DNA from: Chroogloeocystis siderophila 5.2 s.c.1
Lineage (GTDB): Bacteria > Cyanobacteriota > Cyanobacteriia > Cyanobacteriales > Chroococcidiopsidaceae
Direction: 5' to 3'
Assembly (NCBI RefSeq): GCF_001904655.1
Contig: NZ_MRCC01000022.1
Location: 1 to 61,282 of the forward strand
DNA length: 61,282 nt
Shown: positions 1 through 11,164 of the stretch, piece by piece
How positions within the stretch are numbered: the first letter of the stretch is position 1
How the letters are laid out: the number at the start of each line of letters is the position of its first letter
Position numbers and translations under genes: made by a program
Notes under the pieces: model-generated
Database searches by the model: none
Told to the model about the DNA's origin: nothing
Seen by the model: only the letters and a program-made list of their open reading frames with translations

Positions 1-43
1 CAATAATGTATGCGCCTTTGAGTGAGGTTTCGATAAATTTCAT
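1..43 (-). CDS. rfbC: dTDP-4-dehydrorhamnose 3,5-epimerase family protein, N-terminal fragment (cut by window edge)
   Basis: Only the first 14 codons are inside the window and read MKFIETSLKGAYII. This matches the usual opening of RfbC-type cupin epimerases (a short beta strand ending in L-x-G-A-x-x-I). The ATG at 43 overlaps the TGA of the upstream epimerase gene (40-42) in an ATGA arrangement, so the two are translationally coupled in one minus-strand operon. The position behind a sugar-nucleotide epimerase and a cytidylyltransferase supports a role in nucleotide-sugar synthesis. The rest of the protein is not visible, so the call rests on 14 residues plus context. Confidence 0.6.
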   Translation of the reverse strand, partial: MKFIETSLKGAYII

Positions 44-1068
44 GCTTTTCTCCAATAGAAATCTTTGTCTATTTGTTGCGTGCGCATTAAATATTCCAAT
101 TGTTTTAAGCGAGTGAAACCTCGGAATAAAAAGGTTTCTTCTGACATATCAATTTGAGTAAACAAGTTATATAGTTGCCTTGCACCACGCACGGCATCCC
201 ATTCGCATTTGAATCCTGGTAAGAGTGTGTTAATTTTCTCGAAGGAAACACGGTAGCTACGGTTGTCGGCACCATTGTCCCCAAAACTCACTTGGCAATT
301 GGGGAACACCTCTGCAATAATCTCTGCAATCTCTTTGACACGGTAATTATGTGCGGTATCCCCAACATTAAAAATTTGGTTATGCACGATGTCGCGCGGT
401 GCTTCTAGCGCACAGATAATTGCCTGACAAATATCAAGTGCATGGACTAGAGGACGCCAAGGAGTGCCATCACTTGTCATTTTGATTTCGTTCGTTGTCC
501 ACGCTAGCCCCGCGAGGTTATTCAATACGATGTCAAAACGCATTCTGGGCGAAGCACCAAACGCGGTCGCATTGCGCATAAAGGTGGGCGAAAAATTATC
601 GTCTGCAAGTGCTTGCACGTCCCGCTCAACGAGCGTTTTGCACTCGGCATAGGCAGTTTGGGGATTGACGGGTGATTCTTCGGTGACATCAACGCCTGTG
701 GCGACGCCGTACACGCTGCATGACGACATATACACAAAGCGCCGCACTCCTGCCGCTTTGGCTAGTTCGGCTAAACGTACTGAACCTTTGTGGTTAATTT
801 CGTAGGTAATATGCGGTGCGAGTTGTCCAGTAGGGTCGTTTGACAACTCTGCCATATGTACTATGGCTTCCACACCTTGTAAGTCTTCAATTGTTATTTG
901 GCGAATGTCTTTGTTAAGCGTTTTTGCAGTGAGGTCAGTGCCATTGTATAGCCAACCAGCTTTGTAGAATCCAGTATCTACGGCAATAACTTCATGTCCA
1001 GCTTCCATTAGCATAGGAGCCAATAGCGAGCCAAGATACCCCTCAGTACCAGTAACGAGTATTTTCAT
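40..1068 (-). CDS. NAD-dependent epimerase/dehydratase (sugar nucleotide epimerase)
   Basis: This 342-residue extended short-chain dehydrogenase probably converts a nucleotide-linked sugar in the cytoplasm for surface polysaccharide. The N-terminus shows a Rossmann dinucleotide site (GTEGYLG, residues 7-13). A YAECK segment near residue 140 is the catalytic YxxxK, and the SSCSVYG stretch just before it supplies the Ser/Thr of the triad. The length is normal for the family. It lies 11 bp downstream of the flavoprotein gene and its stop overlaps the next start, so it is an internal operon gene. The substrate cannot be read from the sequence. The cytidylyltransferase nearby suggests a CDP-sugar and the rfbC-like neighbour a dTDP- or CDP-deoxysugar. 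Confidence 0.85.
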   Translation of the reverse strand: MKILVTGTEGYLGSLLAPMLMEAGHEVIAVDTGFYKAGWLYNGTDLTAKTLNKDIRQITIEDLQGVEAIVHMAELSNDPTGQLAPHITYEINHKGSVRLAELAKAAGVRRFVYMSSCSVYGVATGVDVTEESPVNPQTAYAECKTLVERDVQALADDNFSPTFMRNATAFGASPRMRFDIVLNNLAGLAWTTNEIKMTSDGTPWRPLVHALDICQAIICALEAPRDIVHNQIFNVGDTAHNYRVKEIAEIIAEVFPNCQVSFGDNGADNRSYRVSFEKINTLLPGFKCEWDAVRGARQLYNLFTQIDMSEETFLFRGFTRLKQLEYLMRTQQIDKDFYWRKA

Positions 1069-1079
1069 TATCAGAAATC

Positions 1080-2297
1080 CTAAACTTGAACTAATGTCGA
1101 TTCGAGATGTGATTGTTGGGGAATCGCTAAGGCAATTGCCTTGCCAATTTCCAAAGAAGACGTTGCCGCCGGAGACGGTGCATTACATACGTGCAGTGCG
1201 CGATCGCCAGGCACAATCAAAAAGTCATCAACTAACTTGCCATCCGCTTGCAGTGCTTGCGCGCGTACGCCTGCGTGTGTGGGAACAACATCATCTGCTG
1301 TCACCTCCGGTATCAACTGCTGCAAACTTTGCACAAACGCTGCTTTCGACACCGAACGAATCATCTCTTTGATGCCTTCATCGGCGTGTTTTGCCGCTAA
1401 CTTCCAAAATCCCCGATACGTCAATACCTCAGTCAAATCGCGCACATTGATATCCGTTTTGTGATATCCTTCACGCTTGAGACTTAAGACAGCATTCGGT
1501 CCAGCATGGACGCTACCATCAATCATCCGCGTGAAATGTACGCCCAAAAATGGAAAGTTGGGATTTGGTACCGGATAAATCAAGTGTTTGACCAAATACC
1601 GTTTTTCGGGGGTGAGTTCGTAGTATTCGCCGCGAAATGGCACAATACGAGCTTGCGGATCGGTTTTTCCTATACGGGCGATGCGATCGCTAAACAGTCC
1701 CGCACAGTTAATCACAAAGTGTGTTGCAATCGTACCTTTGTTCGTTGTCAGTACGGTAAAGTCACTGCGCGTCTCGATGTTGGTAACTTTTGTCCCTAGT
1801 TGCAGTTCACCACCTTGCGCGGTGACAAGTTCAACGTATTTTTGCGCGACTTGCCGATAGTTGACAATCCCTGTTGTGAACACGCGAATTCCGGCTGTGC
1901 ACTGTACGTGCGGTTCAATCTCACGCACTTGTTCACTTGTAAGTTTTTCAAGCTGTAAGCCGTTTTCAATTCCGCGTTGATAGAGATTTTCGAGTCGTGG
2001 TAGTTCTTCAGCTTGCGTCGCGACGATCACTTTACCGCAGACTTCGTGTGCAATACCATGTTCGCGGCAGAATTCTACCATCGAACGGCTGCCGTCGCGG
2101 CAGAATTTTGCTTTGAAACTGCCTGGCTTGTAATAGATTCCTGAGTGAATCACGCCACTATTGTTTCCGGTTTGGTGGCTGGCGATCGTGGCTTCTTTCT
2201 CGATGACAACAATTTGAGCGTTAGGATAACGCTTGCCAATCGCTTTTGCTGTTGCTAATCCAACGATTCCACCACCAATGATTGCAAAGTCGTACAT
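1080..2297 (-). CDS. lhgO: L-2-hydroxyglutarate oxidase family FAD-dependent oxidoreductase
   Basis: This 405-residue DAO-fold flavoenzyme begins with an FAD dinucleotide site (IIGGGIVGLATA, residues 6-17). It carries the family's N-terminal segment QTGNNSGVIHSGIYY and a C-terminal THAGVRAQ stretch near residue 350. Known LhgO oxidises L-2-hydroxyglutarate to 2-oxoglutarate and passes electrons to quinone. Its place inside a nucleotide-sugar operon is odd: it sits 52 bp after the cytidylyltransferase and 11 bp before the epimerase. The enzyme may be a housekeeping metabolite-repair gene carried along, or a paralogue that oxidises a sugar-derived 2-hydroxy acid. The family assignment is firm and the substrate is not. 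Confidence 0.85.
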   Translation of the reverse strand: MYDFAIIGGGIVGLATAKAIGKRYPNAQIVVIEKEATIASHQTGNNSGVIHSGIYYKPGSFKAKFCRDGSRSMVEFCREHGIAHEVCGKVIVATQAEELPRLENLYQRGIENGLQLEKLTSEQVREIEPHVQCTAGIRVFTTGIVNYRQVAQKYVELVTAQGGELQLGTKVTNIETRSDFTVLTTNKGTIATHFVINCAGLFSDRIARIGKTDPQARIVPFRGEYYELTPEKRYLVKHLIYPVPNPNFPFLGVHFTRMIDGSVHAGPNAVLSLKREGYHKTDINVRDLTEVLTYRGFWKLAAKHADEGIKEMIRSVSKAAFVQSLQQLIPEVTADDVVPTHAGVRAQALQADGKLVDDFLIVPGDRALHVCNAPSPAATSSLEIGKAIALAIPQQSHLESTLVQV

Positions 2298-2349
2298 GAA
2301 GCTTAGTGTATTGTGTTGAATGGTTTGAATTCGTGAACGTGGCTGCGGA

Positions 2350-3123
2350 CTACCACACTTTCCAAGGTGCAGAGCCTTTTTTCCACAAGTCTTCTAGATA
2401 ATTCTTGTCGCGCAGTGTATCCATTGGTTGCCAGAAGCCATCGTGCTTGTATGCTGATAGCTGTTCGAGATGCGCAAGTTTTTCGAGCGGTTCTTGTTCC
2501 CACACCGTGCTGTCATCAGCAATGTAGTCGATTACTTCGGGTTCGAGGACAAAGTAGCCGCCGTTGATCCACGCGCCGTCACCACCTGGTTTTTCTTTGA
2601 ACGATGTAATTAGGGTTTGTTCTTCGGCTAGACAAATTGCGCCGAATCTTCCTGGTGGTTGCACTGCTGTGAGTGTTGCTTGCGTTTTTTGTTGACGGTG
2701 AAATTCGATGAGTTTGGTAATGTTGACGTTGCTGACACCATCACCATACGTGAAGCAGAATGTACTATTACCAACATGTTCTTTGACGCGCTTCAATCTT
2801 CCGCCGGTCATTGTCGCTTCGCCAGTGTCAACTAATGTCACGCGCCACGGTTCGGCATACCCGCAGTGGACGTTCATTTGATTGAATCGCATATCAAATG
2901 TCACGTCGGACATGTGCAGAAAGTAGTTCGCGAAATATTCTTTAATGACATATCCTTTGTATCCGCAGCAAATGATGAAATCGTTTATCCCGTGCGCTGC
3001 ATAGATTTTCATGATGTGCCACAGGATTGGCTTGCCCCCAACCTCCACCATTGGCTTTGGTTTGATTGTTGTCTCTTCACTGATCCTTGTCCCCAATCCC
3101 CCTGCTAGTATTACCGCTTTCAT
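2350..3123 (-). CDS. rfbF: glucose-1-phosphate cytidylyltransferase
   Basis: This 257-residue nucleotidyltransferase should make CDP-glucose from glucose 1-phosphate and CTP, the first step to CDP-deoxysugars. The N-terminus has the signature [13 protein letters not shown] followed by [23 protein letters not shown] metal-binding segment occurs near residue 128 and the WINGGYFV sugar-binding motif near residue 187. Length and motifs match RfbF/DdhA rather than the longer GalU. It is the first gene of the minus-strand sugar operon. An AGGAAAACCT stretch just before the ATG provides a Shine-Dalgarno. No CDP-glucose 4,6-dehydratase is visible in the window, and the neighbouring epimerase or a gene beyond the left edge may supply the next step. 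Confidence 0.92.
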   Translation of the reverse strand: MKAVILAGGLGTRISEETTIKPKPMVEVGGKPILWHIMKIYAAHGINDFIICCGYKGYVIKEYFANYFLHMSDVTFDMRFNQMNVHCGYAEPWRVTLVDTGEATMTGGRLKRVKEHVGNSTFCFTYGDGVSNVNITKLIEFHRQQKTQATLTAVQPPGRFGAICLAEEQTLITSFKEKPGGDGAWINGGYFVLEPEVIDYIADDSTVWEQEPLEKLAHLEQLSAYKHDGFWQPMDTLRDKNYLEDLWKKGSAPWKVW

Positions 3124-3418
3124 AGGTTTTCCTATAGTTTTTTATGACAGCTAGGCGTAATTCATAAAGTTAACTTTCTACGTACCTATACTAATGCGGA
3201 GGTTATGGATGAAACCGTAAAGAATGCGTGAACAATGAGCGTTTTCTCTAAAAATTTGGTGAAAATGTCAAGTATTAAAACTAGCAATGTCTCAAAAAAT
3301 CTGCGTTGTATGGCTCTATTCAATAGAGTTAGGACATTATCGAAGCTCCTAGTGATTTCCCTGAATAGAGTTTCATACCATTTCTCCTCTGCACCTCTGC
3401 CATATTGCTGAAATGTGC
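3124..3418. other. intergenic region between clpB terminator and rfbF
   Basis: About 300 bp with no gene that I can support. A reading frame at 3186-3479 on the minus strand crosses the clpB terminator and has no recognisable features. The region should hold the promoter of the sugar operon, but I cannot point to convincing -35/-10 boxes. Confidence 0.4.
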
Positions 3419-3454
3419 AAAAAAAAATAGGCTGTGGTTTTCCCCCAAGCCTAT
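3419..3454 (-). terminator. rho-independent terminator of clpB
   Basis: On the minus strand a 7-bp perfect stem, ATAGGCT pairing with AGCCTAT (3448-3454 and 3427-3433), closes a loop that can itself pair TGG with CCA. It is followed directly by nine T residues (3419-3427). It lies 22 bp past the clpB stop, where a terminator is expected. Confidence 0.85.
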
Positions 3455-3475
3455 CAAGGATAAATGCTGAATGAA

Positions 3476-6136
3476 TCAATTTCCGCGAGTTGCTTCGGTT
3501 AGTACTGAGCGATCGCTCTGAGCTTTTCCTTGTGAATTAAAAGTCAGACTACCATCGTGATAGTCAACTAGAATTGTTTCTCCTTCATCAAACGCATTTT
3601 CTAATAATTTAGTCGCAAGTGGATTTTCAAGTTCGCGCTGGATGGCACGTTTTAAAGGACGCGCACCGTACACTGGATCGTAACCAACGTCAACTAAATG
3701 CGCTTCAGCCGCTGGAGTTAACTCTAAGCCAAGTTTTTGTTCGGCTAAAAGTCTTTGAACGCGCTTGAGTTGAATGCGAATAATTTGTCCGAGTTCGCTG
3801 CGATTGAGCGTATGGAACAGAATAATGTCATCAACGCGATTGAGAAACTCTGGACGAAAGTGCGATCGCAACGCATCCATAACGCGTTTGTGCATAATTG
3901 CGTACTTACTATCGTCACCGGACACATCTAGAATATGTTCGCTACCGATGTTACTCGTCATCACAATCACGGTGTTGCGAAAATCGACTAATCGTCCTTG
4001 CGAATCGGTAATCCGCCCATCATCAAGAACTTGCAACAAGATATTGAAAACGTCTGGGTGAGCTTTTTCAACTTCATCAAATAGCACAACCGAATAAGGA
4101 CGACGACGAATCGCTTCTGAAAGTTGTCCCCCCTCTTCGTATCCAACGTATCCTGGAGGCGCGCCGACTAAGCGCGAAACCGAATGCTTTTCCATGTACT
4201 CAGACATATCCAAGCGTACTAAAGCATCGTCCGAATCAAAGAGAAACTCAGCTAAAGTACGAGCTAACTCGGTTTTTCCTACCCCTGTAGGTCCCATAAA
4301 TAAGAACGAACCAATCGGACGACCAGGGTCTTTCATTCCAGCGCGTGCGCGGCGGATTGCCGCTGATACCGCTGATACGGCTTCGGATTGCCCAATGACG
4401 CGTTCGTGTAAATGACTTTCGAGTTGCAAAAGTTTTTGCCGTTCGGATGCTAAGAGACGGTTAACTGGAATTCCCGTCCACTTGGCGACAATTTCTGCAA
4501 TATCAGCTTCGGTAACTTCTTCGCGCAACAGTGTCGAACCACGCGCTTGCAAATCGATCAGCATCGTCTCTTTCGCTTCGCGATCGCGGCGGACTCCTTC
4601 GAGTTTTCCATACTTTAGCTGCGCCGCTTTATTCAAATCGTACGCGCGTTCAGCTTGTTCGATTTGAACTTGTAGTGCATTTTCTTCTTTCTTTAAAGCG
4701 CTAATCGCATCAAGGAGTTGTTTTTCACCTTGCCATTGCGCGTTGAGTTCTTGCTGTTTTGTTTTGAGTGCAGCAATTTCTTGCTCAATGCGTTCTAAAC
4801 GTTCGCGATTTTTTGCCGCGCGTTGGTCTTCACCTGCAACTGACAACTTTTCCATTTCTAGCTGCATCAACCGTCGATCGATTGCTTCAACTTCTGATGG
4901 CTTTGAGGTAATTTCCATTTTCAATTGCGCCGCTGCTTCATCGACTAAATCGATGGCTTTATCGGGTAAGAAGCGATCGCTGATATAACGATTGGAAAGT
5001 GTCGCCGCTGCAACGAGGGCTGAATCGGTGATTTTAACGCTGTGATGCACCTCGTAGCGTTGCTTGAGTCCCCGCAAAATTGAGATCGTTGTTTCTACTG
5101 AGGGTTGATCGACAAAAACTTGTTGAAAACGGCGTTCTAAAGCCGCGTCTTTTTCAATATATTTACGGTACTCGTCTAAAGTTGTTGCGCCAATACAACG
5201 CAGTTCGCCGCGTGCGAGCATGGGTTTAAGTAAATTTCCTGCATCCATCGCGCCTTGTGTCGTTCCACCCGTACCAACAACGGTGTGCAATTCGTCGATG
5301 AATAAGACAATTTGACCGTTGGAGTCGGTGACTTCGCGCAATACAGAACGCAAGCGGTCTTCAAATTCACCACGATATTTAGCACCTGCAATCAAGCTAC
5401 CTATGTCTAAGGCAATTAATTGACGGTCTTTCAACGATTCGGGAACATCGCCGTTGATAATCCGTTGGGCTAAACCTTCGGCGATCGCGGTTTTACCGAC
5501 ACCAGGTTCGCCAATTAACACAGGGTTATTCTTACTACGACGCGATAATACTTGAATCACCCGCCGAATTTCGTCATCGCGTCCAATCACGGGGTCAAGT
5601 TTACCAGCTTTTGCCTGTTCGGTGAGGTCGCGTCCATATTTGGTTAAAGCTTCATAACGGGCTTCAGGAGTGGGATCGGTAACTTTCTGACTGCCTCGGA
5701 CTGCTTTGATTGCCGCTTCTAATTTTGCTTTATCTAAGTTCAAACCTCGAAACAAACGGCGACCGATTCGTTCATCCTCGGCAAAGGCTAGCAGAAAATG
5801 TTCAACCGAAATCAGGCTGTCTTCCATTGTCACTCTAGCCGCCTCAGCGCGGTCGAGCATGACATCGAGGGCGCGACCGAGATACAGTTGGTCAGCTTTT
5901 CCCAAAAACTTAGGTTGGCGTTTTGTAAAAGCTTCGAGTTGTTGAAGAACTTGTGAAGCTTCGACACCGGATCGATTGAGAAACCTATGTGCTATCCCTT
6001 TTTGGTCTTCCAATAGGGCGATCATCAGATGTTCGACTTCCATCTGTTGTTGTTGGAAGCGACGTGTGACATCTTGCGATTGAACGATGGCTTCCCAAGC
6101 TTTATCAGTGAACTTACTAGGATCGGTAGGCTGCAT
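3476..6136 (-). CDS. clpB: ATP-dependent chaperone ClpB
   Basis: This 886-residue Hsp100 disaggregase extracts and unfolds aggregated proteins in the cytoplasm with DnaK. The order is an N-terminal Clp_N double repeat (about 1-145), AAA1 with Walker A GEPGVGKT near residue 208, a long middle coiled coil (about 410-530), AAA2 with Walker A GPTGVGKT near 612, and the C-terminal ClpB D2-small domain. The coiled-coil middle domain separates it from ClpA/ClpC. The opening MQPTDP is typical of cyanobacterial ClpB. Cyanobacteria usually carry a heat-induced ClpB1 and a constitutive ClpB2, and I cannot decide which this is. I see no CIRCE operator upstream. Confidence 0.97.
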   Translation of the reverse strand: MQPTDPSKFTDKAWEAIVQSQDVTRRFQQQQMEVEHLMIALLEDQKGIAHRFLNRSGVEASQVLQQLEAFTKRQPKFLGKADQLYLGRALDVMLDRAEAARVTMEDSLISVEHFLLAFAEDERIGRRLFRGLNLDKAKLEAAIKAVRGSQKVTDPTPEARYEALTKYGRDLTEQAKAGKLDPVIGRDDEIRRVIQVLSRRSKNNPVLIGEPGVGKTAIAEGLAQRIINGDVPESLKDRQLIALDIGSLIAGAKYRGEFEDRLRSVLREVTDSNGQIVLFIDELHTVVGTGGTTQGAMDAGNLLKPMLARGELRCIGATTLDEYRKYIEKDAALERRFQQVFVDQPSVETTISILRGLKQRYEVHHSVKITDSALVAAATLSNRYISDRFLPDKAIDLVDEAAAQLKMEITSKPSEVEAIDRRLMQLEMEKLSVAGEDQRAAKNRERLERIEQEIAALKTKQQELNAQWQGEKQLLDAISALKKEENALQVQIEQAERAYDLNKAAQLKYGKLEGVRRDREAKETMLIDLQARGSTLLREEVTEADIAEIVAKWTGIPVNRLLASERQKLLQLESHLHERVIGQSEAVSAVSAAIRRARAGMKDPGRPIGSFLFMGPTGVGKTELARTLAEFLFDSDDALVRLDMSEYMEKHSVSRLVGAPPGYVGYEEGGQLSEAIRRRPYSVVLFDEVEKAHPDVFNILLQVLDDGRITDSQGRLVDFRNTVIVMTSNIGSEHILDVSGDDSKYAIMHKRVMDALRSHFRPEFLNRVDDIILFHTLNRSELGQIIRIQLKRVQRLLAEQKLGLELTPAAEAHLVDVGYDPVYGARPLKRAIQRELENPLATKLLENAFDEGETILVDYHDGSLTFNSQGKAQSDRSVLTEATRGN

Positions 6137-6180
6137 TTTGACGATTTACGATTTGGGCGTGGAAATTGGATTTAATTAAA

Positions 6181-7752
6181 TTAAAAAGAAAATACTGTGC
6201 GCAGAGTACCTTGCCAAATGGTGCCGCTGGAACGGTCGTTATTTGCGTATTTCACGAGTTGCAGGGCAGGAGTAACACTAATATTTTCGCTTAGAGTCAA
6301 ATTGTAGAATGCTTCGACGTTTGTTTGAGTAGCATTACCTAGATCGCTTTCGATAAAAGGTTGACCAAATGCAATTCCAGCAATTGTTCCAGGAATCGCT
6401 AAATTGCGTACAGTTAAACCAACTGCCCACGCGCTAGGGTTGAGGTCAAGTTCTTGCGCAACAGCAGTGTTGAAGCCTTGATAGCTGCCAAAGCCGAAGC
6501 GTCCATAAACCGCAGCATTGCGATTGAAAGCATACTCAGCGTTGATCCCCGCAGCTTGAATATCGGTGTTGTTAATCACAGCGTTAGTATATTGCAGTCG
6601 TACGGCTAAGTTAGCGCTAGAAGAATATTCCATTTCCACACTGCCTTGATAGCGATCGCTAAACAATCCTCCTTGAGTAAGGGTTGTTGAATTAGGTTGA
6701 TGACTATCCGCCGCGATATAAAGCGATCGCACCGTGAACGCACCGCCATTGATATTCCACGCCATCGCTGCCCCTGCGCCACCTTCGCGGTCAATCTGAT
6801 TTTGGATAATCAACGGATTATTAATCAAAAAGCTCGAGCTAAAATCAACAGCAGGATTATTTGCGGAGCGATTGCGGTCAATAAAATCACTCGGAGACAT
6901 TTTTGCTCCTAGTGTAACTGCTAAGTCGGTACTCGGACGAAACGTGTAATAAAGTCGCCGCAACCGCAGATTATTAATCTCCGCGTACTCTAAGCCACCA
7001 CCATCTGCGAGTAAACCACTTGTTCCCAAAAGATTTTGTTCGCGGTTGTGCGCGACAGAGATCGCATCTTGTCCGCGATTACCCGCTTCGAGTTGTGTCA
7101 GCAGCATATCGCGACTTGCAAAACTTGTTAATAAATTCAGTCGCTGTCGAGCAACTACCGTGGCATTTGCATCTGTACCATCGGTAAAACCCAGAATGAC
7201 TTCACCATTAAGCTTTGTCGTGGTGGAAAACTGGCTAGACTCTAAGAGGTTTGTGCGACTCTGAATCGTGTCAAGCCGAGTGTGCGTTTCTTGTAATACC
7301 GAATTGTATTCTCTTTGCAACCGTTGTAGGGTTATCAAATCTTCTTGACTTACTTGCACCGCTTCGCTGGCGATGAGTGTATTGACTTGATTGAGAACTT
7401 GATTGAGCGCTGCCGCAAATTCATAACGTGAAAGTGGGCGATCACCGCGAAAAGTGCGATCGCTCAACCCAACCACAACACCATAACGCGAAGCTAGCGA
7501 AAGCGTCGCTTGCACTTCCCAATCGCTTGGTGCTATTTCATCAGCTAACTCGCTCACAGCAGGAATGCGTGTCATCGAGGCTTCTCTTGGATTTGCCCTT
7601 TCAGGTGAAATCTCTTGACAATTAGCAACCGCACATCGGATTTTTGTCTGTACCAGCGGCACAGAGTTGGCACTAACTGGTACAGTTTGGCTCAACACTA
7701 CCCAACTTGTTATTCCAGTTAACCAGTACCAAGCAGTCCAGCACTTTGACAT
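6181..7752 (-). CDS. SLH-domain outer-membrane porin (OprB-like / iron uptake porin family)
   Basis: This 523-residue exported protein starts with a signal peptide (about 1-28, hydrophobic core then VSA). An SLH domain follows at about 75-125 (RYGVVVGL and RPLSRYEFAAALN), which anchors the protein to peptidoglycan-linked polymer. A coiled coil of about 30 residues comes next, and then a beta-rich C-terminal barrel of about 340 residues ending in the aromatic TVFSF, the usual sorting end of outer-membrane barrels. This layout is that of the cyanobacterial major outer-membrane porins, several of which carry inorganic ions including iron. It lies 44 bp before the clpB start on the same strand, but the functions are unrelated and co-transcription is uncertain. 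Confidence 0.92.
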   Translation of the reverse strand: MSKCWTAWYWLTGITSWVVLSQTVPVSANSVPLVQTKIRCAVANCQEISPERANPREASMTRIPAVSELADEIAPSDWEVQATLSLASRYGVVVGLSDRTFRGDRPLSRYEFAAALNQVLNQVNTLIASEAVQVSQEDLITLQRLQREYNSVLQETHTRLDTIQSRTNLLESSQFSTTTKLNGEVILGFTDGTDANATVVARQRLNLLTSFASRDMLLTQLEAGNRGQDAISVAHNREQNLLGTSGLLADGGGLEYAEINNLRLRRLYYTFRPSTDLAVTLGAKMSPSDFIDRNRSANNPAVDFSSSFLINNPLIIQNQIDREGGAGAAMAWNINGGAFTVRSLYIAADSHQPNSTTLTQGGLFSDRYQGSVEMEYSSSANLAVRLQYTNAVINNTDIQAAGINAEYAFNRNAAVYGRFGFGSYQGFNTAVAQELDLNPSAWAVGLTVRNLAIPGTIAGIAFGQPFIESDLGNATQTNVEAFYNLTLSENISVTPALQLVKYANNDRSSGTIWQGTLRTVFSF

Positions 7753-7761
7753 CGTGAAGTA

Positions 7762-8196
7762 CTACTGAGATACTAACTGTGGTTGTTCTGCCTTTTGTTC
7801 GGTAGTTCCTTGAGTACCCAGTTGAATCAGTTCGACTTTATACCCGTTGGGATCTTCTGCAAAAGCAATCACTGTCGAGCCATGTTTCATCGGTCCTGGT
7901 TCGCGGACAACTTTACCACCACGGGCTTTGATTTCCTCGCAAGTGCCATAAATATCATCAACACCAATGGCAATATGACCATAAGCATCACCTAAGTCAT
8001 ACTTATCCGTACCCCAGTTATATGTCAGTTCCAAGACGGTATGATCTAACTCATCGCCGTACCCGACAAATGCTAACGTAAACTCGCCGCCAGGATAATC
8101 TTTTTTCCGCAGCAGTTTCATGCCTAAAATATCACAGTAGAATTTCAACGATTCTTCCAAGTTACCAACGCGTAACATTGTGTGTAGTAATCTCAT
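7762..8196 (-). CDS. gloA: lactoylglutathione lyase (glyoxalase I)
   Basis: This 144-residue vicinal-oxygen-chelate enzyme isomerises the hemithioacetal of methylglyoxal and glutathione to S-lactoylglutathione. The family opening [20 protein letters not shown] supplies the first metal His. [21 protein letters not shown] and [11 protein letters not shown] carry the remaining ligands. I chose the ATG at 8196 because an AGGAG lies seven bases before it. An upstream start at 8310 would add 38 unrelated residues. The gene lies 9 bp from the porin gene on the same strand. Confidence 0.94.
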   Translation of the reverse strand: MRLLHTMLRVGNLEESLKFYCDILGMKLLRKKDYPGGEFTLAFVGYGDELDHTVLELTYNWGTDKYDLGDAYGHIAIGVDDIYGTCEEIKARGGKVVREPGPMKHGSTVIAFAEDPNGYKVELIQLGTQGTTEQKAEQPQLVSQ

Positions 8197-8446
8197 GACA
8201 AACTCCTGATGTCCTTTTTTCATTGTAAAGAGCGCAGCAAGCACGTCTAGAGGAGTGATGCAACGAGTGCGGCGTAAGCTAGGAGGATAGAACTTATGAC
8301 AAGAGTCCAATCGCTCAACCCGAAAAAGTGATCTAAACCCCTATCCTAACTATCAAACTTGACCGTAGCATCAATAAATTGACAAAGTTGGTAATTGGTC
8401 ATTGGTGATTGAAATCTTGGAGCCATTACCCATTACCCATAATTAA

Positions 8447-9754
<1,308 letters not shown>

Positions 9755-9835
9755 GAGCAGGGGAGCAGGGGAGACAAAAAGCAGGGGAAAAATCATATGA
9801 TGTTCTCTTAGCCTCTCACCCCTCACCTCTCACCC
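9755..9835. repeat. low-complexity intergenic repeat (AGGGGAGC and CTCACC units)
   Basis: Between eno and argC the sequence contains tandem copies of GGGGAGCA followed by CTCACCCCTC-type units. Similar purine-rich or CTGACC-rich blocks recur at about 20165, 24675, 27740, 55930 and 56040, so this is a dispersed family rather than coding DNA. Confidence 0.5.
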
Positions 9836-9839
9836 TTCT

Positions 9840-10898
9840 TTAAGGATAAAATGCTAGTCTTGGTAATCCTAGCGTTTCTTCCCAGCCCATCATGATATTT
9901 AAGCACTGAATTGCTTGACCTGCTTGACCTTTAATTAAGTTGTCAATCGCGGACATGACGATCGCTCTACCTGTGCGTTGATCAACTTCGATGCCGATGT
10001 AGCATAAATTGCTGCCACACGCCCATTTCGTTTGTGGATATACGCCGCTATCGCAGATCGTGACCCAAGGACAATTACGATAAAAGGCTTTGAAAATTGT
10101 AATCAAGTCGTCGCGGACTAATCCAGGGTCGCGTAACGTTGCGTACACTGTTGCCAAAATGCCGCGTACCATCGGAATCAAATGCGGGGTAAACTGTACC
10201 ATCACTTCATGACCAGCTAAATCGCTGCAAATTTGCTCGATTTCTGGAATATGGCGGTGGCGCGCGACACCGTAGGCTGCCAAAGAATTATCGGCTTCAG
10301 CAAGTAATAACCCTGTTTTTGCTTGACGTCCGCCGCCCGAAGTCCCCGATTTTGCGTCAATAATCGCCGTTTCAGGAACAATTAACCCTTGCTTGAGTAG
10401 AGGAGCAAGTGCTAGTAAACTTGCGGTAGGATAGCAGCCAGGACAGCCGATGAGTTGGCTATCAGCAATGCGATCACGGTACAGTTCGGGTAAGCCATAC
10501 ACTGCCTTCGCTGCAATTTGGCGATCGCTGCGTTCAGTTCCATACCAATTTTTATAAGTTTCTAAATCAAAAAAGCGATAATCGGCACTCAAATCGAGTA
10601 CCATTAATCCTTTTTCTATTAAAGTGGGTGTAATTTGACAGGCAAGACCGTTTGGCAGCGATAGAAATACTACTTGACAACGAGTCGCAATTGTGCTAAC
10701 TTCTACTGGCTCGATGGCGAGGTCAACCTGATGCGCTAAATGCGGGTAAAGGTCGGCAAAGGTTTTGCCCGCACTACTCTCGCCGCCCAAGTACGCTAGT
10801 TCCACTTTGGGATGATCCTGTAAAAGTCGTACTAGCTGCACCCCGCCATAGCCTGAAGCGCCGACAATTCCGACGGAAACGCGCCCCATATCGCCCAT
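9840..10898 (-). CDS. argC: N-acetyl-gamma-glutamyl-phosphate reductase
   Basis: This enzyme makes N-acetylglutamate semialdehyde from N-acetylglutamyl phosphate with NADPH in arginine synthesis. The 352-residue protein has the nucleotide site [14 protein letters not shown] near residues 8-21, the catalytic Cys in GCPGCYPT near 154, and the SGTSGGGRQ stretch near 185. The C-terminal half with HRHIPEIEQ and [11 protein letters not shown] is typical. A second ATG three codons in (10889) is an equally possible start. No other arginine gene is adjacent, as is usual in cyanobacteria, where arg genes are scattered. Confidence 0.96.
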   Translation of the reverse strand: MGDMGRVSVGIVGASGYGGVQLVRLLQDHPKVELAYLGGESSAGKTFADLYPHLAHQVDLAIEPVEVSTIATRCQVVFLSLPNGLACQITPTLIEKGLMVLDLSADYRFFDLETYKNWYGTERSDRQIAAKAVYGLPELYRDRIADSQLIGCPGCYPTASLLALAPLLKQGLIVPETAIIDAKSGTSGGGRQAKTGLLLAEADNSLAAYGVARHRHIPEIEQICSDLAGHEVMVQFTPHLIPMVRGILATVYATLRDPGLVRDDLITIFKAFYRNCPWVTICDSGVYPQTKWACGSNLCYIGIEVDQRTGRAIVMSAIDNLIKGQAGQAIQCLNIMMGWEETLGLPRLAFYP

Positions 10899-11164
10899 GA
10901 TGCAAAATTCCTATACACTTACAAATGGGTAAAAACTGATAAGCTTTCGCTGCATTGTAGTACTAAAACAGAAGTTTGGGCGCATCAATTTTGGCAGATT
11001 TTGGAAAAGGAGCGAGTGGCTGTTGATGAGTGGCTAGTTGTGAGTGTTGAATTTTGAATTAAAAGACTTTTTTTTGATAACTTAAAACTCACAACTCATA
11101 ACTCCAATTGGAGCTACAATCAATTTAAGAGCTTCCTTTAAAAAAGTTTACGGTTTACTTATCT
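10899..11164. repeat. intergenic region with a 10-bp inverted repeat upstream of ribBA
   Basis: The region holds AGTTGTGAGT at 11036-11045 and its complement ACTCACAACT at 11087-11096, separated by an AT-rich loop with an eight-T run. This looks like one of the dispersed cyanobacterial spacer repeats. It has no U-tract after the second arm and I see no FMN-riboswitch core, so a regulatory role is not supported. Confidence 0.45.

Noticed and set aside
3186-3479. 97-codon minus-strand frame after clpB
   Set aside because: It runs through the clpB hairpin and T-tract and has no protein-like pattern.
11030-11100. Riboswitch upstream of ribBA
   Set aside because: Only a simple inverted repeat is found. 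No FMN-riboswitch core was recognisable, and the arms resemble a dispersed spacer repeat.
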